A DNA stretch of 53,212 nucleotides from assembly GCA_903844665.1 (NCBI GenBank), contig CAIMUS010000338.1, forward strand, positions 1 to 53,212, given 5' to 3'. The translations under genes were made by a program, and so were the position numbers. The notes beneath the pieces were generated by a model. It was not told the DNA's origin. It ran no database searches and was given only the letters and a program-made list of their open reading frames with translations. Below, in pieces: positions 40,636 through 51,573 of the stretch; positions within the stretch are counted from its first letter, which is position 1, and each line of letters opens with the position of its first letter. This DNA comes from an uncultured Pseudomonadota bacterium. Lineage in GTDB: Bacteria > Pseudomonadota > Gammaproteobacteria > Competibacterales > Competibacteraceae.

Positions 40636-41732
40636 GCGCAGCCTGTGAAGTCACGGCCCGGCAGGCGGAAGGCGCGCAACTGGGTCTGTTCGAGCGCTAC
40701 CTGACTCTGTGGGTGGCGCTGTGCATCGTGGCCGGCATCGTGCTGGGCCATTTCCTGCCGGGAGTGTTCCAGACCATCGGCGGGTTGGAAGTCGCCCAGG
40801 TCAACCTGCCGGTGGCGGTGCTGATCTGGCTGATGATCATCCCGATGCTGGTCAAGATCGACTTCGCCGCGCTGCGCGGGGTCGGTCAGTACTGGCGCGG
40901 CATCGGCGTCACCCTGCTGATCAACTGGGGAGTCAAGCCGTTTTCGATGGCGCTGCTGGGCTGGCTGTTCATCGGTTGGCTGTTCGCGCCGCTGCTGCCG
41001 GCCGACCAGATCGAGTCCTACATCGCCGGGCTGATCCTGCTGGCCGCCGCGCCCTGCACCGCGATGGTGTTCGTCTGGAGCAACCTGACCAAGGGCGAGC
41101 CGCACTTCACCCTGAGCCAGGTGGCGCTGAACGACATCATCATGGTATTTGCCTACGGCCCCATCGTCGGTCTGCTGCTGGGGCTGACTTCGATCGTGGT
41201 GCCGTGGGACACCCTGTTCCTGTCGGTGGTGCTGTACATTGTCATTCCGCTGATCATCGCCCAAGGGGTGCGCGGCGCCGTCCTCAAGCAACAGGGCACG
41301 GCGGGGCTGGCGCGGCTGCTTGACATCCTCGGCCCGACCTCGCTGGTGGCGCTGCTGACCACCCTGGTGCTGCTGTTCGGCTTCCAGGGCAAGCAGATCG
41401 TGGCACAGCCGCTGGTGATCCTGCTGCTGGCGATTCCGATCCTGTTCCAGGTGTTGTTCAATGCCGGGCTGGCTTACTGGTTAAACCGCACGGTGAAATC
41501 GCCGCATTGCGTGGCGGGGCCGTCGGCGCTGATCGGGGCAAGCAATTTCTTCGAGCTGGCGGTGGCGGCGGCGATTGCTTTATTTGGCTTCAATTCCGGC
41601 GCGGCGCTGGCCACCGTGGTCGGCGTGCTGATCGAGGTGCCGGTGATGCTGCTGGTGGCCGGCATCGTCAATCGCAGTCGCGCCTGGTACGAACGGGGGC
41701 TGAACGCTCCGGCGGCGGCATCACTGCGCTAA
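40632..41732 (+). CDS. Arsenite efflux transporter ACR3
   Basis: A 366-residue membrane protein with ten helices, of the ACR3 (not ArsB) family: FERYLTLWVALCIVAGIVLG, INWGVKPFSMALLGWLF, LAAAPCTAMVFVWSNLTKGE (with the essential Cys) and GPSALIGASNFFELAVAAAI. It exports arsenite made by ArsC. It starts inside the arsC end (4-bp overlap), so arsR-arsC-acr3 is one coupled operon. Confidence 0.94.
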   Translation: MSAACEVTARQAEGAQLGLFERYLTLWVALCIVAGIVLGHFLPGVFQTIGGLEVAQVNLPVAVLIWLMIIPMLVKIDFAALRGVGQYWRGIGVTLLINWGVKPFSMALLGWLFIGWLFAPLLPADQIESYIAGLILLAAAPCTAMVFVWSNLTKGEPHFTLSQVALNDIIMVFAYGPIVGLLLGLTSIVVPWDTLFLSVVLYIVIPLIIAQGVRGAVLKQQGTAGLARLLDILGPTSLVALLTTLVLLFGFQGKQIVAQPLVILLLAIPILFQVLFNAGLAYWLNRTVKSPHCVAGPSALIGASNFFELAVAAAIALFGFNSGAALATVVGVLIEVPVMLLVAGIVNRSRAWYERGLNAPAAASLR

Positions 41733-41751
41733 TTTTCCGGTGGAGGCTTCC

Positions 41752-41835
41752 ATGACCACTCTCGAAATCGAATGGCGTCACCTTGAAAAAGACGGGCGCA
41801 CCTGTCTGCGCTGCTCCGATACCCCCTCAATCCCA
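41752..41835 (+). pseudogene. N-terminal fragment of a DUF2703 protein
   Basis: From ATG 41752, with ribosome site GGAGG, about 25 residues (TTLEIEWRHLEKDGRTCLRC) match the start of DUF2703 proteins often found in arsenic operons, including a CxxC pair. The frame then loses similarity, runs into the next fragment and stops at 41880. A deletion probably fused it to the following arsC fragment. Confidence 0.5.
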
Positions 41836-41851
41836 ACCGAAAAGTTGAATC

Positions 41852-42130
41852 ATGAACGTCCTGTTTCTCTGTACCGGTAATTCCTGCCGTTCGATCCTGG
41901 GCGAAGCCATCTTCAATCATCTGGCGCCGCCGGGCTGGAAGGCTCTGAGCGCCGGGAGTCGGCCGACCGGCCAAGTCCACCCGCGCTCGCTGGCCCTGCT
42001 GGCGCGCGAGGGCCTCTCGACCGAGGGCTACCACAGCAAGTCCTGGGACGCCCTACCGCTGCACGCGGAAGAACCGGTCGGGGTCGAGCGGTTGCAAGCT
42101 CTGGCCGCAGGTCACACCCACCGGCATTGA
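41852..42130 (+). pseudogene. Truncated second arsenate reductase
   Basis: Residues 1-68 are an arsC N-terminus distinct from the intact gene: NVLFLCTGNSCRSILGEAIF, then LSAGSRPTGQVHPRSLALLA and GYHSKSWDALP. The redox-cysteine half is missing; the last 20 residues (EEPVGVERLQALAAGHTHRH) are unrelated. Without the C-terminal cysteines it cannot be a normal reductase. Confidence 0.75.
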
Positions 42131-42170
42131 GTTCGCTCCTGATTACCGGGGTCAGCCAAAGGCTCTTGAC

Positions 42171-43223
42171 ATGAATACCACTTCCGAAGTTTTGCACACC
42201 CACACGAACGGTCGCCTGTGGGGCGCCGTCATCCTTGCCGCGATAGCATGGCTATTGCTTTACAACATCATCCAGCCGCTATCGGAATGGATTTCCTACG
42301 AGGCAGTCGGGTTGGCGCGGGGTTCCCATGCGGGTGAAGCGGTAGCCTTCTTTTTCTACGATGTACCGAAGATTCTGTTGCTGCTCGCGGGCATGATCTT
42401 CGCAATCACGGTGCTGCGCACCTTTTTTAGCGCCGAGCGGGCGCGCCAATTGTTGAGCGGCAAGCGCGTCGGTATCGGCAACGTACTCGCCTCGGCGCTT
42501 GGGATCGTCACGCCGTTTTGCTCTTGCAGCGCCGTGCCGCTCTTCATCGGCTTCGTCGAGACCGGCATCCCGTTAGGTGTCACCTTTTCCTTTCTCATCG
42601 CCGCACCGGTCATCAACGAGGTGGCGCTGGTTTTGCTCTATGGCATGTTCGGCTGGAAGGTGGCCGTACTCTACGTCACCTCCGGCATGACCATTGCGAT
42701 CATCACGGGCCTGTGCATCGGTCGGCTGGGGTTGGAGAGATGGGTGGAGGATTTCGTCTGGCAGATGCAGTTCCAAGGTAGTGAGGACGAATCGGGGAAA
42801 CTGGCTTGGGAAGAGCGCATTGCCAGGGGCCGCGAGGCAGTGAGGGACATTGTCCAAAAGGTCTGGCTGTACGTCCTTATCGGCATTGGTATCGGTGCGG
42901 TGATCCACGGCTATGTGCCGACCGACGCCATGGCGGCTTACATGGGCAAGGACGCCCCGTGGTGGTCGGTACCGCTGGTAGTGCTGGTGGCGTTACCTCT
43001 CTATTCCAATGCGGCCGGGATGGCGCCGATCCTGCTCGCGCTGGTGGAAAAGGGCGCGGCGCTCGGTACGGCGCTTGCGTTCATGATGGCCATAGTCGGA
43101 GTGAGCCTGCCCGAGACGATTCTGCTGCGCCGTGTGCTCAAGCCGCCGTTGATCGCGCTGTTCATTAGCATCGTCACCGTTGCCATCATCATCACCGGTT
43201 ATCTTTTCAACTTGATTCTGTGA
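42171..43223 (+). CDS. Permease of the ArsP/UPF0718 family
   Basis: A 350-residue membrane protein with about eight to ten helices. The metal-linked motif TPFCSCSAVPLFIGFVETGI (residues 113-132) is typical of this family; the second repeat has VALPLYSNAAGMAPILLALV. Some members export organoarsenicals, others are linked to metals or thiols. It is followed, with a 9-bp gap, by a small thioredoxin-like gene, the standard pairing. Confidence 0.88.
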   Translation: MNTTSEVLHTHTNGRLWGAVILAAIAWLLLYNIIQPLSEWISYEAVGLARGSHAGEAVAFFFYDVPKILLLLAGMIFAITVLRTFFSAERARQLLSGKRVGIGNVLASALGIVTPFCSCSAVPLFIGFVETGIPLGVTFSFLIAAPVINEVALVLLYGMFGWKVAVLYVTSGMTIAIITGLCIGRLGLERWVEDFVWQMQFQGSEDESGKLAWEERIARGREAVRDIVQKVWLYVLIGIGIGAVIHGYVPTDAMAAYMGKDAPWWSVPLVVLVALPLYSNAAGMAPILLALVEKGAALGTALAFMMAIVGVSLPETILLRRVLKPPLIALFISIVTVAIIITGYLFNLIL

Positions 43224-43231
43224 GGTTCACC

Positions 43232-43462
43232 ATGAAAAACGTCAAAGTGCTGGGTACTGGCTGTGCAAACTGCCGGAACACGATCAAACTGATCGAAGAA
43301 GTTGCGAATGCCACGGGTGTCGCCATCCAGATTGAGAAGGTGGAAGCACTGCCGGACATCATGAGCTACGGGATCATGGCGACGCCCGGGGTGGTGATCG
43401 ATGGCAGGGTGATGCATGCCGGTGGCGTACCCAATCGTAAGAAAGTTGAAGGTTGGTTTTAG
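43232..43462 (+). CDS. Small thioredoxin-like protein (TM0996/MTH895 type)
   Basis: A 76-residue redox protein from ATG 43232 with ribosome site [24 protein letters not shown] holds the CANC active site, and [17 protein letters not shown] the cis-Pro loop. Such proteins regularly accompany the ArsP/UPF0718 permease and may hand electrons or metal to its cysteines (inference). Confidence 0.9.
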   Translation: MKNVKVLGTGCANCRNTIKLIEEVANATGVAIQIEKVEALPDIMSYGIMATPGVVIDGRVMHAGGVPNRKKVEGWF

Positions 43463-43485
43463 GGCGTGTTCACGCCACGCGCCCG

Positions 43486-43785
43486 GTCGGCGACAGGATT
43501 CAGATCGTCGGCGATGATATCCTGGTCATCAATACCCAGTTCATTGCCCGTGCGGTTGCAGAAAAAACCTGTAACGCCGTCCTCATCAAGCTCAATCAAA
43601 TCGGCACTGTCACCGAAACTATTGAGGCCATCGACCTGTGCCGCCAGGCAGGCTGGGGCTTCGTGATCTCTCACCGTTCGGGTGAAACGGAAGACACGTT
43701 CATGGCGGATTTCGCCGTCGCGATGGGAGGCGGACAGATTAAAACCGGTTCGGTCTGCCGGAGTGAACGCATCGCCAAGTATAGC
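43486..43785 (+). pseudogene. 3' fragment of a second enolase gene
   Basis: About 100 codons ([20 protein letters not shown] to RSERIAKYS) match enolase residues near the C-terminus and the intact gene at about 35268-35551. The last 85 or so bases are almost identical while the first part differs at many third positions and a few residues (Gln for Arg, Val for Ile). It has no start codon or N-terminal domain and ends before the terminal LLEIEREL helix. Confidence 0.88.
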
Positions 43786-43842
43786 TCCGCTAATGATTAT
43801 CCAGACATTGCAGGGTGGTGGGTAGCCGCGCAAATACCACCC

Positions 43843-43913
43843 CTGGGAGCGCCGCACCCCAGTGCGGCTCTCGCCACTTGCCACTGGCGTCATTACAATG
43901 CCGCACTGGGGTG
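43843..43913 (+). repeat. Truncated copy of the 83-bp palindrome
   Basis: Matches 53104-53174 base for base over 71 bp, then breaks off within the right arm. It lies precisely between the enolase and permease fragments. Confidence 0.9.
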
Positions 43914-44149
43914 GTCGCCCTCCTGGCCTGGCTGCTTCCGCACCATCCCGAACTCGGGTTCAGCGCCGGCTTGATCGGCTTGACCCTGGCCGCCGCCAGC
44001 CAACCGGGCGACGGGGAGGAATGGCTGAGCCAGACCTGGGGTTTCGCCAAGTTGATTATGCCGCTGTTGCTGGGCGGGGTGCTGCTGGCCGGGTTCCTGC
44101 TGGGCCGGCCCGGTCACGAAGGCATCATCCCATCCGAATGGTGGTGCTG
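43914..44149 (+). pseudogene. Internal fragment of an ArsP-type permease
   Basis: The frame reads [20 protein letters not shown], then GLTLAAASQPGDGEEWLSQT, WGFAKLIMPLLLGGVLLAGF and GRPGHEGIIPSEW, the middle of a long UPF0718 permease different from the intact one upstream. It stops right after SEWW at 44147. Both ends of the gene are missing. Confidence 0.65.
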
Positions 44150-44269
44150 ACGGGAGCCGGACTTTATCGCTGGCTGGCGGCGGGATCGACATTGCGGGGG
44201 GCAACCGATCCGACGTCCACCACGGTGTCCGGCCTGCCCCGACTGGTGGAGTTCGGTTCCGATTCCTGA
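44141..44269 (+). pseudogene. N-terminal fragment of a thioredoxin-like protein
   Basis: In the frame from 44141, STTVSGLPRLVEFGSDS followed by a stop resembles the strand just before the CxxC site of small thioredoxins ('LPRLVDLGxxxCxxC'). The active site itself is absent. Recalled similarity only. Confidence 0.35.
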
Positions 44270-44402
44270 TGCTGGAACTGGGCAGCTTGCTGGCGGTGGC
44301 GCCGGCGCAACTCAACAGCCTGGTGGTTTCGGCGGTCCTGCTGGCCATCGCCCTGGGCCTCACCGTCCTGGCGGCGCGGCTCACCCGCGAAGGCATCTGG
44401 TT

Positions 44403-44561
44403 CCTCTGGCGCTGGCGCTGGAAGCAGGCGGCGACATGCTGCAACCAATGGCCATCGCCGCCATCGGCGGTCTGCTGATGGAGAACTTTATGTCCCTGTT
44501 CCCGATGCCCTGCCTGTATCTGATGGCGAACCGGGAGCACGGCGAATTGCATACCTCTTGA
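44403..44561 (+). pseudogene. C-terminal fragment of an RND efflux pump
   Basis: The frame PLALALEAGGDMLQPMAIAA, then IGGLLMENFMSLFPMPCLYL, matches the last membrane helices of heavy-metal RND pumps (CusA/CzcA type), ending at TGA 44559-44561. The interval 44270-44402 encodes a membrane-like stretch (SLLAVAPAQLNSLVVSAVLL) that I cannot place. All else of the pump is absent. Confidence 0.6.
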
Positions 44562-44580
44562 GAAACGTGGCCAGGATTAA

Positions 44581-46423
<1,843 letters not shown>

Positions 46424-46427
<4 letters not shown>

Positions 46428-46705
46428 CGGCCATGCAGAACGACGAACGCCTGCGGCGGAACATCGAGAAACAGGCCCGGCGCATGACGCAGGCGGAAAA
46501 AGAGCGGCCGACCCTGCTGGCCCAGACCGTATTCCTGGGCACCCTGGCGCTGTTGTTCGTGCTGCCGGTGGTGGGCGGCGCCTATCTCGGCCACTGGATC
46601 GACAGCCAATTGGCGGGCTACTCGTACCGCTGGACGGTGAGCCTGCTGGTGACCGGAGTCATCGTCGGCGGCATGAACGTTTATCTCTACATTCAGAGGC
46701 ATTGA
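46424..46705 (+). CDS. atpQ: AtpI-like subunit (AtpQ) of the N-type ATPase
   Basis: A 93-residue protein with a basic N-terminus and two membrane helices (TVFLGTLALLFVLPVVGGAYLGHW region and VSLLVTGVIVGGMNVYLYI), of the AtpI/gene-1 family. N-type operons as I recall read atpDCQRBEFAG; this is the Q gene. No separate atpR follows, atpB starting 9 bp later. Confidence 0.8.
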
Positions 46706-46714
46706 GGCCAGGCG

Positions 46715-47401
46715 ATGGGCAAGCCGGAACTTCTCGAACTCCTCGCCTTTCACCTCGGACCGCTTCACATCGGCGCGACGGTGCTGACCACTTGGCTGCT
46801 GATGGCCGTCCTGACCGGGCTGGCCGGGTTCGGCACGCGCAACTTGAGCGTACAAACGCCCTCGAGCCTGCAAACAGCGCTGGAAGGCGCCGTGCTCGCC
46901 CTGCAGTCGGCTATTGCGGACGCCGCGCCCGGCCACGCCGCGCAGTTGCTGCCCTTCATCGGCACCCTGTGGCTGTTTATCGCCGCAGCCAACCTGATGG
47001 GTCTGGCGCCGGGTCTGCGCTCGCCCACCGGCGACCTGTCGTTGACCGTGGCGTTAGCCTTGCTGGTGTTTGTCTCGGTGCATTGGTTCGGCATCCGCAT
47101 CGACGGCCTCAGAGCTTACCTGCGCCATTATCTCGACCCCAACCCAATCCTGCTGCCGTTTCACCTGCTGGGCGAGATCACCCGCACCCTGGCCTTGGCC
47201 GTACGCCTGTTCGGCAACATGATGAGCCTGGAGATGGCGGCGCTGCTGGTGCTGCTGGTGGCGGGTTTCCTCGCGCCGGTGCCGATCCTGATGCTGCACA
47301 TCGTCGAAGCGCTGGTGCAGGCCTACATTTTCGGCATGCTGGCGCTGGTCTATGTGGCCGGCTCGCTGCAATCCCATGAACTTTCGAAGAGGACTGACTG
47401 A
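46715..47401 (+). CDS. atpB: N-type ATPase Fo subunit a
   Basis: Membrane stator that carries the ion half-channels, 228 residues with five or six helices. The essential Arg lies in LLGEITRTLALAVRLFGNMM, and LPFIGTLWLFIAAANLMGLA is the usual helix before it. Its stop overlaps the atpE start (TGATG). Confidence 0.94.
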   Translation: MGKPELLELLAFHLGPLHIGATVLTTWLLMAVLTGLAGFGTRNLSVQTPSSLQTALEGAVLALQSAIADAAPGHAAQLLPFIGTLWLFIAAANLMGLAPGLRSPTGDLSLTVALALLVFVSVHWFGIRIDGLRAYLRHYLDPNPILLPFHLLGEITRTLALAVRLFGNMMSLEMAALLVLLVAGFLAPVPILMLHIVEALVQAYIFGMLALVYVAGSLQSHELSKRTD

Positions 47402-47667
47402 TGGACAAGATAGCCTGGTTCACCCTGTTTTCCACCGGCGGCGCGCTCATCGCCATCGCCGTCGGCGTGATCTTTCCGGCGCTCGCCATGGGGCGCGCCG
47501 TCAGCCAGGCGCTGGACGCCCTGGCGCGCCAGCCCGAGGCCGAAAAGTCGATCACCCGCACGCTGTTCATCGGTCTGGCGATGATCGAATCGCTGGCGAT
47601 CTACGTGCTGGTGATCGTGCTCATTGTGCTGTTCCGCAACCCGCTGCTCGAATACCTGCTGAAGTAG
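47401..47667 (+). CDS. atpE: N-type ATPase Fo subunit c
   Basis: Rotor-ring subunit, 88 residues and two helices joined by ARQPEAEKS. The ion-binding carboxylate is Glu63 in AMIESLAIYVLV. Compared with the sodium-binding c subunit of Ilyobacter, the Gln of helix 1 is Met30 and the Thr after Glu-Ser is Leu65, although Ser64 and Tyr68 remain. The glycine repeat of helix 1 is also largely lost (VGVIFPALAMGRAV). Proton rather than sodium coupling is likely (inference). Confidence 0.95.
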   Translation: MDKIAWFTLFSTGGALIAIAVGVIFPALAMGRAVSQALDALARQPEAEKSITRTLFIGLAMIESLAIYVLVIVLIVLFRNPLLEYLLK

Positions 47668-47674
47668 GCGCGCC

Positions 47675-48424
47675 ATGGCATTCGACTGGACGACCTTCGC
47701 CCTCGAAGGCATTAACTTCCTGGTTCTGGTGTGGCTGCTGAAGCGCTTTTTCTACCGGCCGGTGCTGGCGGTGATCGAGGCGCGCCGGGCCGAGACCGCG
47801 AAGACGATTGCGGACGCCGAGGCGGTGCGGGGCGCGGCGGAAGGGCTGAAAAGCGAATACCAGAAGCGGCTGGCGGACGTGGACCAGGAGCGCGCGGCGG
47901 CCAAGTCCCGGCTCGACGAGGAGATCGCCGCCGGGCGGGTGCTGCGCCTGGCCGCTCTGGAAGCGGAACTGGCCACGGAACGCAAGCGCCGCGAAACCCT
48001 GGAGGCACGCGAAAGGAGCGAACGCGAGGCCGCCCTGGAACGGCGGGCGATCGGCATCGCCGCCCGCTTCGCCACGCGCCTGCTGGAGAAAGTCGCCGGC
48101 CCGGCGCTGGATGCGAAGCTGGCCGACCTCGCCCTGAGCGATCTGGACAACCAGCCAGCGGAAAAACTGGAGGCGCTGCGCGCCGCCCTACGCGAAGCGG
48201 GCGGCAGCATCAAGGTAGTCAGCGCTTATCCGCTCGATGCGGCGCGCCAGGCCGCTTTCACCCAGTCTCTCGGAAAGCTGGCGGGCCGGACGCTGGCGCC
48301 CGAATTCAGCGAGGACGCCCTGCTCGAGGCGGGGGTGTGCGTCATGGCCGGCTCCTGGGTGCTGATGGCCAACCTGCGCGACGAACTCAATTTCTTCAGC
48401 GAGACCTTCGACCATGGTGGCTGA
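47675..48424 (+). CDS. atpF: N-type ATPase Fo subunit b (long form)
   Basis: Stator stalk, 249 residues, longer than an ordinary b subunit (about 160). One N-terminal helix ([20 protein letters not shown]) is followed by a long charged coiled coil. The last 100 residues (after [20 protein letters not shown]) resemble a delta-like domain, which would explain why no atpH is present. It overlaps atpA by 11 bp. Confidence 0.92.
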   Translation: MAFDWTTFALEGINFLVLVWLLKRFFYRPVLAVIEARRAETAKTIADAEAVRGAAEGLKSEYQKRLADVDQERAAAKSRLDEEIAAGRVLRLAALEAELATERKRRETLEARERSEREAALERRAIGIAARFATRLLEKVAGPALDAKLADLALSDLDNQPAEKLEALRAALREAGGSIKVVSAYPLDAARQAAFTQSLGKLAGRTLAPEFSEDALLEAGVCVMAGSWVLMANLRDELNFFSETFDHGG

Positions 48425-49883
48425 AGCCGGACCGCTCGACCGCCTGGCGCAGCGGGTGGAGGACTACCACTTCAGCCTGCGGCTGGGCGAGAAGGGGCGG
48501 GTGGCCTCGGTAGGCGACGGCATCACCTGGGTCTATGGCCTGCCCTCGGCGGCGGCGGAGGAAATCCTGCGCTTCGGGGACGGCAGCCGCGGCATGGTGT
48601 TCGAACTGCAGCAGCAGCGCATGGGCGTCATCCTGCTCGACCCGGAGGCGAATATCGCTTCCGGCTCCCTGGTTTCCCATACCGGCGAGCGGCTCGAAAT
48701 CGGCGTCGGCGACGGGCTGCTCGGGCGCGTGGTGGACCCGCTGGGCAAGCCCCTGGACGGCCTACCGCCGTTCGCGGCCGATGGCTACGGTTCCCTGGAG
48801 GGCGCCTCGCCGCCCATCGTGGCGCGCGACTTCGTCAACCGCCCGCTCTATACCGGCGCCAAGGTGGTGGACACCCTGATTCCCATCGGCCGCGGCCAGC
48901 GCCAACTCATCATCGGCGATTCCGGCACCGGCAAGACGTCGCTGGCCCTGGATACCGTGGTGGCGCAAGCCGGGCAGGGGGTGAAGTGCGTGTACGCCAT
49001 GATCGGGCAGAAGCGCTCCGAAGCGGCCATGGTGATCGACCTGCTGCGCCGCCACGGGGCAATGGCCTACACCACGGTGGTGGTGGGAGAGGCCACCGCC
49101 ACGCCGGGCATGAAGTATCTCGCCCCCTTCGCCGGCTGCGCCATCGCCGAGGGCTGGATGCGCCGCGGCGAGGACACCCTGGTGATCTACGACGACCTCA
49201 CCACCCATGCCCGCGCCTACCGCGAGTTGTCCCTGCTGATGCACCGCCCGCCGGGGCGCGAGGCTTATCCTGGCGACATCTTCTACCTGCACGCGCGCCT
49301 GCTCGAACGCTCCACCCGGCTCTCGCCGGAGCACGGCGGCGGCAGCCTCACCGCGCTGCCCCTGGTGGAAACCGAGGAAGGCGAGATCGCCGCCTACATC
49401 CCCACCAACCTCATCTCCATCACCGACGGCCAGATCTATCTCGACCGCCGCCTGTTCGCCGCCGGCGTCCTGCCGGCGGTGGACGTGCCGCTGTCGGTGT
49501 CGCGCATCGGCGGCAAGGCGCAGCACCCGCGCATCCGGGAAGAGGCGGGTCGGATCAAGCTCGACTATCTGCAATTCCTCGAACTGGAAGTCTTCACCCG
49601 TTTCGGCACCAAGCTGGAGGCGGGCACCGAGGCCAAGATCCGGCGCGGCCGGCTGCTGCGCGAAATCCTCAAGCAGGAACGCCTGAACCCCTTGCCCGCC
49701 ACCTTTCAACTCGCCTGGATGATCGCCTTCAACACGGGGCGGCTCGATGGTTTTGCGCCGACTACCTTGCCTGACGCGCTGCAACAGATTCTCGCCGGGC
49801 TGGAACGCGAGCCGCTGTCACTGGACGCGCCCCGGGAGGAGTGGCTGGCCCGGCTGAACGGTTGGCTCGGACCCGCGCCATGA
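48414..49883 (+). CDS. atpA: N-type ATPase F1 subunit alpha
   Basis: Non-catalytic nucleotide-binding subunit, 489 residues. Walker [58 protein letters not shown] (with arginines near the interface) and [19 protein letters not shown] are present. It opens [20 protein letters not shown]. Its stop overlaps the atpG start by 4 bp. Confidence 0.95.
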   Translation: MVAEAGPLDRLAQRVEDYHFSLRLGEKGRVASVGDGITWVYGLPSAAAEEILRFGDGSRGMVFELQQQRMGVILLDPEANIASGSLVSHTGERLEIGVGDGLLGRVVDPLGKPLDGLPPFAADGYGSLEGASPPIVARDFVNRPLYTGAKVVDTLIPIGRGQRQLIIGDSGTGKTSLALDTVVAQAGQGVKCVYAMIGQKRSEAAMVIDLLRRHGAMAYTTVVVGEATATPGMKYLAPFAGCAIAEGWMRRGEDTLVIYDDLTTHARAYRELSLLMHRPPGREAYPGDIFYLHARLLERSTRLSPEHGGGSLTALPLVETEEGEIAAYIPTNLISITDGQIYLDRRLFAAGVLPAVDVPLSVSRIGGKAQHPRIREEAGRIKLDYLQFLELEVFTRFGTKLEAGTEAKIRRGRLLREILKQERLNPLPATFQLAWMIAFNTGRLDGFAPTTLPDALQQILAGLEREPLSLDAPREEWLARLNGWLGPAP

Positions 49884-50713
49884 GCGGCCAGGCCAAACTC
49901 TCGCAACGCTTCGCGCGGCTCCAGGAAATCAGCGGCATCATGACCGCGATGAAGAGCCTGTCGCTGGTGGAGACCCACAAGCTCGCTCGCTTCATCGGGC
50001 AGCAGCGCCGGATGCTGGCCAACATCGAGGCGGCGGCCGCCGATTTCCTGAGTTTTTTTCCTGTAGCGGGCGCCCCCGAGGCGCAACCCGCGATTCTGTT
50101 GCTGATCGGCTCCGAGCGCGGCTTCTGCGGCAATTTCAACGAGCGCGTGCTGGCCGCCCTCGACGCGCCGCCCGCCTGGCAACCCGCTCCCGCGCTGCTG
50201 GTGGTAGGAAGCCGCCTGGGCGCGAAGCTGGCAGCCCACCCCGACGTGATCGCCCGGCTCGACGGCGCGACCGTGACCGAGGACGTGCCCGGCGCGCTGA
50301 ATCGCCTGATGGACGCTCTGCACACAGCCAGCCGGCAGTTCGCCGGCAACGGCGCGGCGCTCTTCAGCCTGGCCCACACGGCCGAAGGCGAAGTGGCCCT
50401 GAAGCGCCTCCTGCCCTTCGATCCGCCGCCCGCGCCACCCTTCGCGCAGCCGCCGCGCCTACAACTCGCCGCGCCGGAATTCTTCACCGAACTACTCGAC
50501 CAGTATCTCCTGGCGGCGCTCACCGGCCTGCTTTACGAGTCCCTGACGGCGGAGAACCGCCAGCGCCTGGCGCACATGGAACACGCCGTCGACCGCCTCG
50601 ACGAGACCCTGGCGCGCCTCGCCCTCAAGCGCAACGCGCTGCGCCAGGAAAAAATCGTCGAGGAGATCGAGGTGATCCTGTCCAGCGAGCAGGCGTTTCA
50701 CGACCATGGATGA
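49880..50713 (+). CDS. atpG: N-type ATPase F1 subunit gamma
   Basis: Central rotor shaft, 277 residues from ATG 49880 (overlapping the alpha stop); the ORF start at 49841 lies inside atpA. The N-terminal helix ([20 protein letters not shown]) and C-terminal helix ([20 protein letters not shown]) form the coiled coil; [18 protein letters not shown] is the conserved core. It is the last intact gene of the operon. Confidence 0.92.
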   Translation: MSGQAKLSQRFARLQEISGIMTAMKSLSLVETHKLARFIGQQRRMLANIEAAAADFLSFFPVAGAPEAQPAILLLIGSERGFCGNFNERVLAALDAPPAWQPAPALLVVGSRLGAKLAAHPDVIARLDGATVTEDVPGALNRLMDALHTASRQFAGNGAALFSLAHTAEGEVALKRLLPFDPPPAPPFAQPPRLQLAAPEFFTELLDQYLLAALTGLLYESLTAENRQRLAHMEHAVDRLDETLARLALKRNALRQEKIVEEIEVILSSEQAFHDHG

Positions 50714-50819
50714 AGACTCGACGAATCACCCACTTCCCGAAACTGGATTGAGCGCCACCGAAGCCGCCCGGCGCCTGGCCGAGGACGGCCCCAATGCGTT
50801 GGGCTACCAACTTGGATGA
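50706..50819 (+). pseudogene. N-terminal stub of a cation P-type ATPase
   Basis: From ATG 50706, 8 bp inside atpG, 37 codons read [20 protein letters not shown], then RRLAEDGPNALGYQLG and a stop. GLSxxEAxxRLxxxGPN is the standard opening of cation-transporting P-type ATPases. The other 800 or so residues are missing, replaced after a short GATGGGGTCA duplication by the 108-bp dispersed repeat. Confidence 0.7.
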
Positions 50820-50846
50820 TGGGGTCATGATGGGGTCAGGCTTGCA

Positions 50847-50954
50847 GTAAGCGTTCACTCCCCTCCCCCTAACCCCCTCCCACAAGGGGAGGGGGAATAC
50901 GCTAAGTAGCTGCTTTGCAATAACTCCCTCCCCCCTTGTGGGGGAGGGTCGGGG
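50847..50954 (+). repeat. 108-bp dispersed repeat, copy B
   Basis: About 95% identical to 7112-7219, same orientation, again at the broken end of a gene fragment. The following 50955-51042 contain nothing I recognise. Confidence 0.85.
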
Positions 50955-51042
50955 AGAGGGGTCTGAACGGTTACGGCTTGCATAGTTGATGATATGCGTT
51001 TAGCCTTAAAGACAAAGGGGCCAGGCTCGATTTATTCCGATA

Positions 51043-51101
51043 GCTCTAAAAAAAGCATGCAGCCGACGCGTTATGCGCGCGGCTGATGCTAATCGTTAGG
51101 C
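51043..51101 (+). other. attC-like integron recombination site
   Basis: The site ends GTTAGGC (51095-51101), the R' core GTTRRRY. Before it, GCAT-G-CAGCCG-A-CGCG (51055-51070) pairs with CGCG-CGGCTG-ATGC (51076-51089), leaving extra unpaired G and A in the left arm only. GCCGACG with an extrahelical base is a hallmark of attC sites. The left core (GCTCTAAA at 51043-51050) is degenerate compared with RYYYAAC. Alternatively the hairpin plus A7 would be a minus-strand terminator. Confidence 0.55.
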
Positions 51102-51142
51102 GTAGAGAAATCCGCAATACCGTTAATCGGAGGATTAAAAGA

Positions 51143-51532
51143 ATGGGACGCATTGTGGCCCAAGTTGAAGTGACCAATCCTACAGATGCCGAGAAATCAT
51201 TAGTATTCAGTGCATTCGTAGATACAGGCGCAGGTGCATTGGTACTGCCGTCATCCTGGAAGAGCAGGCTTGGAAAATTCCTAAATGAAGAGAACGTCGA
51301 GTTTGTGCTGGCGAACAACGAGGTAGTTCGCGGTGTCGCATGTGGACCTGTTGGTATTCGTATAGAAGGTTTCCGGAAAATTTTCAACGAGGTAACGTTC
51401 ATGGATATGGAACCTGCTGAGGATGGAGAATATCAACCATTGCTCGGCTACGTCATCCTCGAACAAGCACAAGTTGCTGTTGATATGCTAGGACATCGAC
51501 TTGTTCCGGTGAAGTATATCGATTGCAAATAA
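51143..51532 (+). CDS. Clan AA (retropepsin-like) aspartic protease family protein
   Basis: A 129-residue single-domain protein from ATG 51143, with GGAGG ten bases upstream. GRIVAQVEVTNPTDAEKSLV leads into the active-site motif FVDTGAGALVLP, and the second half has GYVILEQAQVAVDMLGHRLV. One DTGA motif means a dimer would be needed for protease activity. It starts 41 bp after the attC-like core, as cassette genes do, but I see no attC after it. Base composition is visibly lower in GC than its neighbours. Confidence 0.8.
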   Translation: MGRIVAQVEVTNPTDAEKSLVFSAFVDTGAGALVLPSSWKSRLGKFLNEENVEFVLANNEVVRGVACGPVGIRIEGFRKIFNEVTFMDMEPAEDGEYQPLLGYVILEQAQVAVDMLGHRLVPVKYIDCK

Positions 51533-51573
51533 TATCCGCGCATCAGAACTGCGCCTCACAAGGATAAATCACC

